Origin: an uncultured bacterium | GTDB taxonomy: Bacteria; Cloacimonadota; Cloacimonadia; Cloacimonadales; Cloacimonadaceae | DNA: 26,356 nucleotides | Direction: 5' to 3' | NCBI GenBank assembly: GCA_937960795.1 | Contig: CALGPA010000102.1 | Coordinates: forward strand, 1-26,356 | Part shown: in pieces, positions 1 through 7,272 of the stretch | Layout of the letters: every line of letters begins with the position of its first letter | Numbering within the stretch: position 1 is the first letter of the stretch | Translations under genes and position numbers: made by a program | Notes under the pieces: generated by a model | What the model was told of the DNA's origin: nothing | Databases searched by the model: none | What the model saw: the letters and a program-made list of their open reading frames with translations, nothing else

Positions 1-94
1 CTCACTTCGTTCGACTTTCCGGAATGACTAATGTATGGCTGCTAGGTAATTTCTATAGATTCCGGATACTCCCTCCACAATATACGGGCTAGGG

Positions 95-205
95 GTTTTC
101 TCATCAGCTGGCTTCTGTTTCACCAAATAGCCAGTTTCAGGAGGCAATCAAGACAATGGCATTGGCAGTTTTCTCATCAGCTGGCTTCTGTTTCACCAAA
201 TAGCC
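95..205. repeat. 38-bp exact direct repeat pair with 35-bp spacer
   Basis: The copies at 95-132 and 168-205 are identical over 38 bp and diverge at once on both sides, leaving a 35-bp unique spacer. They begin GTTTTCTCATCAGCTGGC and end CACCAAATAGCC; read on the minus strand they end in GAGAAAAC. Repeat and spacer lengths fit a CRISPR unit, but there are only two copies, no cas gene and no adjacent third repeat. A duplicated gene-end fragment is an alternative, since the minus strand can be read as a short peptide ending in two stop codons. Confidence 0.7.
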
Positions 206-437
206 TCTTGTGTAGTTCCTGAGCCCGGCAAAGGAGGCCATCGGGAGGCTATCGTGAGACTCGCAAGAATCCAGAGACCATCAATCTGCCTCGATAGTTG
301 ATAAAGCTAAGCTATATCACTCCTATATGCTATATACATCAAAATCTATATGATAGTCAAAAAGAAAAAGATTATCTTTGCTAAGTCAGGGCATTGGCAG
401 GATCGTAACTTGGAATATATGGCGTGCTCATACCTTC

Positions 438-492
438 CTCACCGGTCGCTCACCGGTCGAGAGAGCAAGGGGTGAGAAGATAAGGACTTACG
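438..492. repeat. Dispersed hairpin repeat, copy A
   Basis: An 11-bp unit CTCACCGGTCG is tandemly duplicated at 438-448 and 449-459, followed by GCAAGGGGTGAG at 465-476. CTCACC pairs with GGTGAG to form a hairpin. The last 22 bases (471-492, beginning GGTGAGAAGATAAGG) are identical to 14568-14589, where the same right arm recurs. It is an intergenic repeat of REP-like character with no coding potential. Confidence 0.65.
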
Positions 493-531
493 CGTTTCTC
501 CCAAAAAGTGTAAACCAAGCTCAAACATTGG

Positions 532-562
532 TCAAAGAAAATGCCGGGACAAATATCCCGGC
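532..562 (-). terminator. Rho-independent terminator of the leftward operon
   Basis: GCCGGGA at 543-549 and TCCCGGC at 556-562 form a perfect 7-bp stem with a 6-base loop. Read on the minus strand the stem is followed by ATTTTCTTTG. It lies about 30 bases after the stop codon of the PEP carboxykinase gene and so probably ends the leftward transcript. Confidence 0.75.
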
Positions 563-590
563 TCAATCTTATCAGCAGTGCTGATCAATC

Positions 591-2321
591 TTAGCTATTT
601 ATCCTCAGAGATTCCAGAAGACTTTTCTGCAATTCTGGCTTTTCCTTGAGATCGCTTTCGGCGAGGAAGTCAATCCGCTGTTGGAATCTATCTTTGAGAA
701 GGTCGATGTATCTATCGGGGTTGTCTCTTTTCTCGGGGTGATAGAGATCATAGTATCCCGGAAGGATTTTCTCGATGGAATCGCGGGTAGGGATCATCGC
801 GTTGGGCAAGATATCCCAAGCTTCCCACTCGATTTGATCGGTGAGAATAGCTGTTTGTAGTGTCAGTGAAGTCTTGAGCGGAATAGCTTCGAGCTTTGAG
901 TCGGATTCTTTCCAATATCCACGAGAATTGAAGCAATAGAAGTCTGCTCCTTCTTCGGCGACGTGCAAGAATGCTTCCACATCGCGATAGAGCTCATAGA
1001 CCCTGAATGGATTTGCGAAGGGCTCGAAGACGAGCTTATTGAGTTCTTCTTCCGTGACGTTTTCAGCCCTGTTTCTTTGGGTCATCAGAGCAGCTCCCAT
1101 GGCGACGGCAAGGTGTTTGTCCTTGAGCTTAATGATGGGCGGCAGGACGCTGTCTTTCATCAGCCAGACCAAGGCTTTTGGGAATCTGCAGCGATTGACG
1201 TAGTTACCCAGAAGGCGGCGATCCAGCAGTGCTCTGCCGTTTTGGTTGCGCAGATCTTGTCCGACGGGGAGGCGTTTGCCATCCAAATCGAGGATGGCAT
1301 GATTCATCACAGCGAGGGCATATCTCCAATCCGGATGGTCGGTGGGGCGAGAATCGGTCTTGTCAAAGAGGGTTGGCTCCCAGGCTCGGCAGACTTTGTT
1401 TTCCAGATCTATCTGAAAAGCGTCGTCGTGCAAAACTACTTTTGAAAATCCTTTGGGCAAGGTTCCGGCATTATCATGAGAATTTGTATGACTGGATTTC
1501 CCGGTTCCGGAAAGACCATAGAAAGCGATGGATCTTTTTGCGAATTTGTGGAATGAGCTGTCCTCACAGGTGCCAAAATCAATCTCTTTGATTCCGCCGT
1601 GACAGGCTGCCATTCCGATCCTGATTCCGGAGGTCCATGCCAGGGTCAGGGTTCCTTTTTTTCTCTCGCCAAAATAGCGCATGCCGAGATTGACGATGAC
1701 ATTGTGTTTTTCATCGACCAATGCCAGCTGAGGTGCACCCACGTTGTTGTAAAAGGGATCGTTGCAAGTCCACTCATTGAAGCCGATGAGGATGATGTCT
1801 TGGATTGGCAGATCAGGACTTGCTTCATACTTCTCTTTGACTGACTCGTATGGGGCAAAATTTAAGAGCCAGTTATAGAGATTCGCCACATCACTCTCGG
1901 TGGTGATAAATGTGGCTTTGATCATCAGGTCATCATCCATTCCCAAGACAGCTTCAGCCTTGATCAAGGGGTGATGCTGCATCTGCCAGACCGCTTCGCG
2001 GAAGTCTCCTTCCAGCTTATTTTTGTTTGCAGAGTCCAGGCGATGGTAGAATCTTCTGGCCTTAGCAGTACGTCCGATGATCTTGCCATGGCAATCGTTT
2101 AGCACTTTGGCATCTTGGGGTAGATTGTGAAGTTTGACAAATTCCGGGCACATGGGCAGATCAGTGATCGTCACTCCCGGCTGTTTTGATGCCATTTGAT
2201 AGGCTTCTTTAAGATCGATTTTGCGCACGAGATGGTTGTTCATCAATGTCTCCGCTATTGCGCGGATGGGAGACATAGCTTTGAGGTCGCTATAATACGC
2301 GGCGCTACTCTTGCTTGCCAT
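591..2321 (-). CDS. Phosphoenolpyruvate carboxykinase (ATP)-like protein
   Basis: The 576-residue protein has the nucleotide-binding core of ATP-type PEP carboxykinases, which interconvert oxaloacetate and phosphoenolpyruvate in the cytoplasm. The P-loop GLSGTGKS is at 269-276, an acidic metal site HDD at 298-300, and Y216-FGE-RKKG at 216-223 corresponds to the YAGEMKKG segment of the E. coli enzyme. VLPPIIKL near 393-400 matches the family's VLPP element. It is longer than the ~540-residue norm and diverges after the P-loop, where the usual GKTTLS and DDEHGW become GKSSH and HDDAFQID; the late segments around the usual Arg333 are hard to align. A GGAGG ribosome site lies 4 bases before the ATG. 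It is last in the leftward run. PEPCK chemistry is likely, but a paralogue with another role is possible. Confidence 0.8.
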   Translation of the reverse strand: MASKSSAAYYSDLKAMSPIRAIAETLMNNHLVRKIDLKEAYQMASKQPGVTITDLPMCPEFVKLHNLPQDAKVLNDCHGKIIGRTAKARRFYHRLDSANKNKLEGDFREAVWQMQHHPLIKAEAVLGMDDDLMIKATFITTESDVANLYNWLLNFAPYESVKEKYEASPDLPIQDIILIGFNEWTCNDPFYNNVGAPQLALVDEKHNVIVNLGMRYFGERKKGTLTLAWTSGIRIGMAACHGGIKEIDFGTCEDSSFHKFAKRSIAFYGLSGTGKSSHTNSHDNAGTLPKGFSKVVLHDDAFQIDLENKVCRAWEPTLFDKTDSRPTDHPDWRYALAVMNHAILDLDGKRLPVGQDLRNQNGRALLDRRLLGNYVNRCRFPKALVWLMKDSVLPPIIKLKDKHLAVAMGAALMTQRNRAENVTEEELNKLVFEPFANPFRVYELYRDVEAFLHVAEEGADFYCFNSRGYWKESDSKLEAIPLKTSLTLQTAILTDQIEWEAWDILPNAMIPTRDSIEKILPGYYDLYHPEKRDNPDRYIDLLKDRFQQRIDFLAESDLKEKPELQKSLLESLRINS

Positions 2322-2369
2322 CGTTCCTCCGTGTATGGCTATATTTTGATATTCAGGTCAAGTGATGGG

Positions 2370-2398
2370 CACTTAAAAACTATAGGCTTAAATGTCAA
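2370..2398 (-). promoter_or_regulatory. Possible promoter for the PEP carboxykinase gene
   Basis: On the minus strand TTGACA (2398-2393) is followed after 17 bases by TAAGTG (2375-2370), about 50 bases before the ATG at 2321. The -35 box is perfect but the -10 box is poor. The -35 box lies just outside the stop of the upstream gene, in an 85-base gap that is the widest in this leftward run, so a separate promoter is plausible. Confidence 0.35.
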
Positions 2399-2406
2399 GC
2401 AGAGAT

Positions 2407-3585
2407 TTAGATAAGTCCCAGTTCTTTGCCAATCATGTGAAATTTTTCCAATGCCATGTCCAATTGATCTATGGTATGGGTTGCCATAAAGGAGCAGCGG
2501 ATCAGGCAGCCATTTGGCGGAACAGCCGGAGGAATTACGGGATTGATAAAGACCCCTTCCTCGCCAAGCCTTGCCCACATATGAAAAGCCGTCATCATAT
2601 CACCCACGACTAGGGGGATGACCGGGGTGCAGCTTTCGCCAGTGTTGTATCCCATTGTTTTGAAAGCATTCATCATATAATGAGTGTTTTCCCAAAGACG
2701 CTCGATTCTTTCTGGCTCTTCTTCCATGATCTTGATGGCTGCCAAGACACTGGCTGTCGAGGCAGGAGGCAGGGATGCACTGAAGATCAGAGCGCGGGAT
2801 TTGTGTTTGAGATAGTGAATGAGGGGTTCATCAGCCGCAATGAATCCACCTACAGAAGCCAGGGACTTGCTAAAGGTTCCCATAATGAAGTCTGTCTTAT
2901 CCGTCAGACCAAAATGCGCGGCAGCTCCGGCACCCATTTCGCCAAGAACTCCCAAAGAATGGGCTTCATCCACCATCAGATTGGCTGAATACTTCTGAGC
3001 GAGTGCGGAGATCTCGGGGAGATTCGCAATGTCTCCCTCCATGGAGAATATGCCATCCACTGCGATGAGCGCATTGTGCCCTTCGATCTTTTGCAGAGTG
3101 CGCTCAAGTGATGCCATATCGTTGTGATTGTAGCGCAGCATGATGCCATCTGACATGCGACAGCCGTCGATGATCGATGCATGATCATATTTGTCCGTGA
3201 CGATATAGTCTTTTTTGCCGATGATGGCTGAGATGCAGCCCACATTTGCTTGATATCCTGTGGGATAGGCCAAGGCTGCTTCTTTGCCGACCAAGCGAGC
3301 TAGCTCTCTTTCGAGTTCCAGATGGATATCCAATGTTCCATTTAGGAATCTGGATCCGGCACATCCACTGCCGTACTTTTTCATTGCCTCGATCCCGGCT
3401 TCTTTGACCTTGGGATGAGTGGTGAGTCCAAGATAGCTGTTTGAGCCCATCATTAGCATCTTTTTGCCATTGCAGATCACTTCGGTGTCTTGTTCCGAGC
3501 TGATCTCCCGAAAATATGGATAATAGCCCATCTCCATGGCTTTGCGGGCATCGGTAAAACTGAAGCATTTGTCCAATATGCTCAT
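2407..3585 (-). CDS. Serine palmitoyltransferase-like alpha-oxoamine synthase
   Basis: This 392-residue PLP enzyme belongs to the alpha-oxoamine synthase family (serine palmitoyltransferase, 2-amino-3-ketobutyrate ligase, 8-amino-7-oxononanoate synthase). The PLP lysine is K240 in GTFSKSLAS, D206 and H209 lie in VDEAHSLG, and the stacking histidine is H135 in DHASIIDG. The TFSKSLASVGGF context, IFSASLPPA, YFREISSEQ near the N-terminus and the late FMATHT element resemble Bacteroidota serine palmitoyltransferases more than Kbl or BioF. If so, it condenses serine with an acyl-CoA to start sphingolipid synthesis. GAGG sits close before the ATG, and the gene starts 11 bases after the permease stop. 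No ceramide synthase or reductase is adjacent, so substrate assignment remains inference; Kbl-like activity is the main alternative. Confidence 0.78.
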   Translation of the reverse strand: MSILDKCFSFTDARKAMEMGYYPYFREISSEQDTEVICNGKKMLMMGSNSYLGLTTHPKVKEAGIEAMKKYGSGCAGSRFLNGTLDIHLELERELARLVGKEAALAYPTGYQANVGCISAIIGKKDYIVTDKYDHASIIDGCRMSDGIMLRYNHNDMASLERTLQKIEGHNALIAVDGIFSMEGDIANLPEISALAQKYSANLMVDEAHSLGVLGEMGAGAAAHFGLTDKTDFIMGTFSKSLASVGGFIAADEPLIHYLKHKSRALIFSASLPPASTASVLAAIKIMEEEPERIERLWENTHYMMNAFKTMGYNTGESCTPVIPLVVGDMMTAFHMWARLGEEGVFINPVIPPAVPPNGCLIRCSFMATHTIDQLDMALEKFHMIGKELGLI

Positions 3586-3596
3586 TCGTTTCCTCT

Positions 3597-4658
3597 TTAT
3601 ATGATTCTATATTCTTTAAGATTTGTGTACAAGACTGTTATCAGAGTGTAAACTAAAAATACTAAGGGCACAGAGATCAGCATCCACAGGATTCCGCCAT
3701 ACCATCCTCCCGCGAGAACGGTCAAAAGTACCAATAGAGGATGCATGTTTATCGTAGTCCCGACTACGACCGGATAGACAAGGTTATTATCAACCACCTG
3801 AGTGAGATACATCGCAAGAGCAGCATAGACCATCTGAATGAAGGGTCCGCCATCAAAGAAGACCGTCGCAACTGCCAGCGCGCCACCAAAGAAAGGACCA
3901 AAATATGGGATGATATTGGCAACTCCGGCGGATATTCCGATCAGGACAGGATTGCTGACTCCAACGATCTGCAAAGCAATGGTCGCCAATATGCTCACAG
4001 CGATTACCTCAAAGACCATAGCACGCAGATAGGTGCCGACCGTCTTATCGATCCTCCCTATAATGATGATCGAAAGCTCAAAAAAGCGGTTTGAGCTGAG
4101 CTTGAGCAAGCTGCGGCGAAACTTGAACTTATCCTTGAGCAAAAAGAAGCTGATCAGAGGGATCATCCCAATGAAGGACATCGCGGATATGATCGTGGAA
4201 TAGTGATCCACCAAAAACTTGGGTAGCTTCGCCATAAAATCCGTTGCATTATCAAGCGCGGCCGTAAATTGCTCTCCCAAGTCCAAGCCGGGGATCTGGG
4301 CGTCAAGGCCTAGGACAAAGTCGTAAATCCCGCTCAAAAAAGGAATCTGCATCAAGATCTCGCCGCTCATGGATTCATCATGACCGAGGATGGTGATCAG
4401 GCTGTTTGCTTGGGTCATCAATTCCGGGATCAGCCTGCTCGTAAACCAAGCTATGATGCCGATCACGCTCAGATACAATAGCAGGACGCTCAACCAACGC
4501 GGGATCTTGCGATGCTCCAGCCAAGTCACTCCGGGATCTAGGATATAGGAAAAGATCCATGCCGCTATCAGATAGGAAAAGACCCATCGATAGAAGATGA
4601 GCCCGGCTACAATCACTATAGCCAGAAGTATGTAAAAGATGGACTTAGTCCAGTTCAT
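3597..4658 (-). CDS. AI-2E/PerM-family permease
   Basis: This 353-residue integral membrane protein has the layout of the AI-2E exporter-like (PerM/YdiK/TqsA) family. A hydrophobic N-terminal block contains SYLIAAWIFSYILDPGVTWLEHRK, which is the family's opening helix pair shortened here in quotation as YILDPGVTWLEHRK. A variable soluble segment follows at about 85-165, then several helices ending with PLLVLLTVLAGGWYGG and a last helix. Family members export autoinducer-2 or act in ion and solute efflux, so the substrate cannot be named. The start overlaps the preceding nucleotide-binding-fold gene by 14 bases, suggesting translational coupling. Confidence 0.8.
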   Translation of the reverse strand: MNWTKSIFYILLAIVIVAGLIFYRWVFSYLIAAWIFSYILDPGVTWLEHRKIPRWLSVLLLYLSVIGIIAWFTSRLIPELMTQANSLITILGHDESMSGEILMQIPFLSGIYDFVLGLDAQIPGLDLGEQFTAALDNATDFMAKLPKFLVDHYSTIISAMSFIGMIPLISFFLLKDKFKFRRSLLKLSSNRFFELSIIIIGRIDKTVGTYLRAMVFEVIAVSILATIALQIVGVSNPVLIGISAGVANIIPYFGPFFGGALAVATVFFDGGPFIQMVYAALAMYLTQVVDNNLVYPVVVGTTINMHPLLVLLTVLAGGWYGGILWMLISVPLVFLVYTLITVLYTNLKEYRII

Positions 4659-5127
4659 CGCTCTTCTGGTCTAGGCTTCCAAAGATGAAAGATGCAAAGT
4701 CTTGGCAGATTGCGTGGTAGATCTTGAGTCCACAGCGGGGACGAGCATCGATATAGTCCATTAGGTCTGATTTTGCGATCGCATCCACCTGCACATCCGT
4801 GGCGGCAGTGGCGGTGCCGGTGCGGCTATCTCCATGAAACATATCAAGAATGCCTAGGTGCTCCATCTGCCCCAAGATCTTTTCTTGACTGCCACCATAC
4901 ATGCCTTCCAGCTTGATCTCTCCACTGCGGATAAAATAGATGACTTCAAGGGGATATTGGGCTTCGAAGATCACCTCACCCAAAGAAAAGCTGCGCTCAT
5001 GAATCCGCTCTGAGAGCAGATACAGATCATAGGAACTAAGCTTGGCAAAGACCGGATAGTCCCGAAGACGGAGATAGTCCTTGGGGCCGGAAAATAGAGA
5101 AAGAAACCATGTCCAAAGTGAATTCAC
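4645..5127 (-). CDS. Cyclic-nucleotide-binding-fold protein without DNA-binding domain
   Basis: A 160-residue protein made almost entirely of one CNMP-binding beta-barrel. GEVIFEAQYPLEVIYFIRSG is the typical beta-roll, and SRTGTATAA resembles the R-x-A-T/S-A phosphate-binding cassette. There is no C-terminal helix-turn-helix, so it is not a Crp/Fnr regulator. I chose the GTG at 5127 because GAGG lies five bases upstream and this start clears the end of pcm (stop at 5135). GTG at 5133 or a start at 5199 inside pcm are alternatives. Its end overlaps the permease start by 14 bases, so it may regulate or accompany that permease. The ligand is unknown. Confidence 0.7.
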   Translation of the reverse strand: MNSLWTWFLSLFSGPKDYLRLRDYPVFAKLSSYDLYLLSERIHERSFSLGEVIFEAQYPLEVIYFIRSGEIKLEGMYGGSQEKILGQMEHLGILDMFHGDSRTGTATAATDVQVDAIAKSDLMDYIDARPRCGLKIYHAICQDFASFIFGSLDQKSDELD

Positions 5128-5134
5128 AATCACC

Positions 5135-5776
5135 TCACTTCGCTTTCCTGACAAGCGGCACAAAAGAGCACGGACTATCCTGACGGATCTCGAGCTCACC
5201 TTCTTGTTTGGTGATTACAATGAGGATCTGATGCTGCGAATCCCCCACGGGGACGACCATGATGCCACCCTCGGCAAGCTGCTCGGTCAGGCGCATGGGA
5301 ATCTCTTCTGCTGCGGCAGATACAATGATCTTGTCAAAAGATTTGTAGGCAGGATATGCCTTTTGCCAGCCCTGCCATCCATCACCAATCCTAAAAAATA
5401 CGTTTTTAAACCCGGCTGATTTGAGGATCTTCTGTGCGGAAAGAGAAAGCTGGTCGTGAAGTTCCACGGTGCAGACCTCATCTACGATGGATGCCAAAAG
5501 CGCGGTCTGATATCCGCTGCCGGTGCCGACCTCCAAGACCTTGTCCGTGGGGCGCAGCTTGAGAAGGCTCATCATCAAAGCTATCATCAGAGGCTGCGAA
5601 ATGGTCTGTCCCAGATTCAGGGGTAAGGGTTGATTCCGATAGGCATATTCTCGATACTGCGGCAGGACATAGTCCTCTCTGGGAATTTTGGCAAAGGCGG
5701 ACAGAATATCCGCATCTGCGATCCGATTGTGCTTGAGCTCTTCGACCAATATCGCCCTTTGATCTTCAAAACGCAT
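5135..5776 (-). CDS. pcm: Protein-L-isoaspartate O-methyltransferase
   Basis: The 213-residue product methylates L-isoaspartyl residues in damaged proteins using S-adenosylmethionine, starting their repair in the cytoplasm. GQTISQP at 56-62 carries the family's catalytic serine (S60), and the SAM-binding motif LEVGTGSGYQTALLA is at 81-95. DKIIVSAAAEEIP follows at 148-160. Length equals that of the usual enzyme (about 208-215). GGAGG lies inside the end of surE, 11 bases before the ATG, and the two genes are 6 bases apart. The surE-pcm pairing is widely conserved and supports both calls. Confidence 0.93.
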   Translation of the reverse strand: MRFEDQRAILVEELKHNRIADADILSAFAKIPREDYVLPQYREYAYRNQPLPLNLGQTISQPLMIALMMSLLKLRPTDKVLEVGTGSGYQTALLASIVDEVCTVELHDQLSLSAQKILKSAGFKNVFFRIGDGWQGWQKAYPAYKSFDKIIVSAAAEEIPMRLTEQLAEGGIMVVPVGDSQHQILIVITKQEGELEIRQDSPCSFVPLVRKAK

Positions 5777-5782
5777 CTTGAG

Positions 5783-6547
5783 CTATACCTCCAAAAGATG
5801 GCGGGATTCAATCCAACTGAGGATCGGCGGGAAACCATCAGGATCAGTGAGTTCAAAGCCCAAAGGTGTGATCGAGATGTAACCCTGACTTACGGCCTCA
5901 GAATCAGTGCCGCTCTCATGGTCCCACTCAGGTTGATTTCCTCCCACACGATATGAGAAGCTATCCGCGGTCTCATCTTTGACCGTCACAAAATTGTAGT
6001 AGCGGCGATGACCCGTCTTGGTCAGCCGCACTCCCTTTACTTCATCATGAGCGATGTTTGGGAAATTGATGTTTAGAACGCGATTGGGGCGGGCCAGCTC
6101 ATAGATCCCTTCTTGCATGAGAGCCATAAACCAGCGGGTGGCTTCGTCATAGAGCTGATCTTGATAGGCGTTGATCGAAAGAGCTATGGCTTTGTAGCCC
6201 AGCATGGAAGCCTCCACAGCACCTGCAACGGTGCCGGAATATAGGACATCTTCGCCCATGTTTTGACCGGCATTGATCCCGGATATCACGAGATCAATCT
6301 CGCCTTTGATGATCTTCTGAAGGGCTATCACGACGCAGTCTACGGGAGTGCCGCTGATCGCCCATTCATCCTCAGCGATTCGCTTGGCGGTGATATCCTT
6401 GCGCAGAGTAATCGAGTGTGAAGCGGCAGAGCGCTCACTATCGGGAGCCACCATGATGATCTTGTGTCCAAATTCTTTTAGTGCTTTCTGCAAAGCCCGG
6501 ATTCCCGGGGCATTGATGCCGTCGTCATTTACCAATAAGATTCTCAA
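5783..6547 (-). CDS. surE: 5'/3'-nucleotidase SurE
   Basis: The 254-residue protein matches SurE, a metal-dependent nucleoside-monophosphate phosphatase linked to stationary-phase survival. MRILLVNDDGINAPG (1-15) holds the metal ligands D8 and D9, S40 lies in PDSERSAAS, and VISGINAGQN carries the metal-binding asparagine loop. The start is a TTG at 6547: it gives the standard N-terminus and E. coli-like length, and has a TAAGGAG ribosome site six bases upstream. An upstream ATG at 6610 would add 21 residues with no family counterpart and overlap the preceding gene. It is followed six bases later by pcm. Confidence 0.93.
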   Translation of the reverse strand: MRILLVNDDGINAPGIRALQKALKEFGHKIIMVAPDSERSAASHSITLRKDITAKRIAEDEWAISGTPVDCVVIALQKIIKGEIDLVISGINAGQNMGEDVLYSGTVAGAVEASMLGYKAIALSINAYQDQLYDEATRWFMALMQEGIYELARPNRVLNINFPNIAHDEVKGVRLTKTGHRRYYNFVTVKDETADSFSYRVGGNQPEWDHESGTDSEAVSQGYISITPLGFELTDPDGFPPILSWIESRHLLEV

Positions 6548-6553
6548 AATATG

Positions 6554-6560
6554 CTCCTTA
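6554..6560 (-). promoter_or_regulatory. Ribosome binding site fixing the TTG start of surE
   Basis: TAAGGAG on the minus strand combines the stop codon (TAA) of the upstream membrane protein gene with the Shine-Dalgarno sequence for surE. It lies six bases before TTG at 6547 and argues for translational reinitiation. Confidence 0.75.
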
Positions 6561-6911
6561 ATAAAGTATCGATGTGAAAAGATAGATGTAGGCAAAGCCG
6601 ACGATAACAAGCAGCGTCAAAACTATGAACAGCCAATGATGCAGCACAAAACTGAGGAATCGGTTGCGCCGTCTTCGACGACGATATCTGCCCTTGCTCT
6701 TTGGCGTAAAAATATAATGCGAGAATGGCACTTTCATCCTGCTGGCGACACGCATGTTTGCCTGAGCCGGCGTGAGCCATTTGACCTTGGATCTTTCATC
6801 CAAAAAGGGATAATACCCCAAGGACAGATAGTGCTGTATCCGTGCTTCAGAAAAGCCTTCTACGTCCTTGGGATCTAGTTCTTTGACAATTTTACTCTTA
6901 TGCTTTGCCAT
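6558..6911 (-). CDS. Small membrane protein of unknown function
   Basis: I do not recognise this 117-residue protein. It begins with a charged soluble segment (MAKHKSKIVKELDPKDVEGF), includes a very basic stretch GRYRRRRRRNRF around 74-85, and ends with one long hydrophobic segment (about 89-113), so it should be a C-tail-anchored, inner-membrane protein with its bulk in the cytoplasm. It opens the leftward run and its stop codon is part of the surE ribosome site, so it is very probably expressed. The arginine run next to the membrane fits the positive-inside rule or contact with nucleic acid or phospholipid. Confidence 0.7.
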   Translation of the reverse strand: MAKHKSKIVKELDPKDVEGFSEARIQHYLSLGYYPFLDERSKVKWLTPAQANMRVASRMKVPFSHYIFTPKSKGRYRRRRRRNRFLSFVLHHWLFIVLTLLVIVGFAYIYLFTSILY

Positions 6912-6926
6912 TTTTTCTACCTTTAT

Positions 6927-6960
6927 ATTATATTGCTTTTAAATGCAGCCAATTTGTCAA
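6927..6960 (-). promoter_or_regulatory. Possible promoter of the leftward operon
   Basis: On the minus strand TTGACA (6960-6955) and TATAAT (6932-6927) are both perfect, but 22 bases apart instead of about 17. TATAAT lies only 15 bases before the ATG at 6911. Either another -35 box is used or spacing is relaxed in this organism. Confidence 0.4.
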
Positions 6961-7059
6961 GTGGAATCTTTCCTAAACCCAAAAATGCAAGCGATGGATC
7001 CCATGTTCCTGCCCATAAGCCACTAGATCGGTATTCGTCGATGCAAGCAAAGAGAAATC

Positions 7060-7089
7060 TTGACACATAAAGGCGATGAGATTTATACG
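7060..7089 (+). promoter_or_regulatory. Candidate promoter of the pgs operon
   Basis: TTGACA at 7060-7065 and TATACG at 7084-7089 are 18 bases apart, a reasonable sigma-70 arrangement. Transcription would start near 7096, leaving a leader of about 175 bases before pgsB. Confidence 0.5.
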
Positions 7090-7272
7090 ATACGTAATCT
7101 GCTGATTTCGAGGGAAGAAAACAAGTTCCACCCTGCAGTTAATCAGAATTTATTAAGGGATGCAGACTTTTTCCCGATAGTGGAATGGATATTGCACAAA
7201 GAAATGATGTGGATCTATCGCTTGCGAAAAGCGCCCACAAAATGAAGAGATTATTACTAGATGAGGAAATAG

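Larger units (their letters stand above)
1..590. other. Non-coding region with repeats and a terminator
   Basis: I see no convincing gene here. The first ~30 bases match the right half of a dispersed ATTCCGGA repeat found again near 26,100. A 38-bp sequence is exactly duplicated at 95-132 and 168-205. A hairpin repeat lies at 438-492, and a terminator for the leftward PEP carboxykinase gene at 532-562. The stretch 300-375 is AT-rich and without a recognised feature. A short open frame at 378-584 crosses both the hairpin repeat and the terminator and is not supported. Confidence 0.7.
6912..7272. other. Divergent intergenic control region
   Basis: This 361-base region separates the leftward surE operon from the rightward pgs operon. 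It holds candidate promoters for both directions and a pgsB leader with paired segments (7126-7185 and 7219-7233). A short open frame at 7060-7245 has no family resemblance or supporting ribosome site and is not called. Confidence 0.6.

Noticed and set aside
378..584. 68-residue rightward open frame near the left end
   Set aside because: It starts with TTG, runs through the hairpin repeat and the terminator of the opposite gene, and shows no family features.
963..1445. 160-residue frame opposite the PEP carboxykinase gene
   Set aside because: It lies wholly within a gene with clear family motifs and is a shadow of its reverse strand.
7060..7245. 61-residue frame in the pgs leader
   Set aside because: No ribosome site, no family resemblance; the region is better explained as promoter and untranslated leader.
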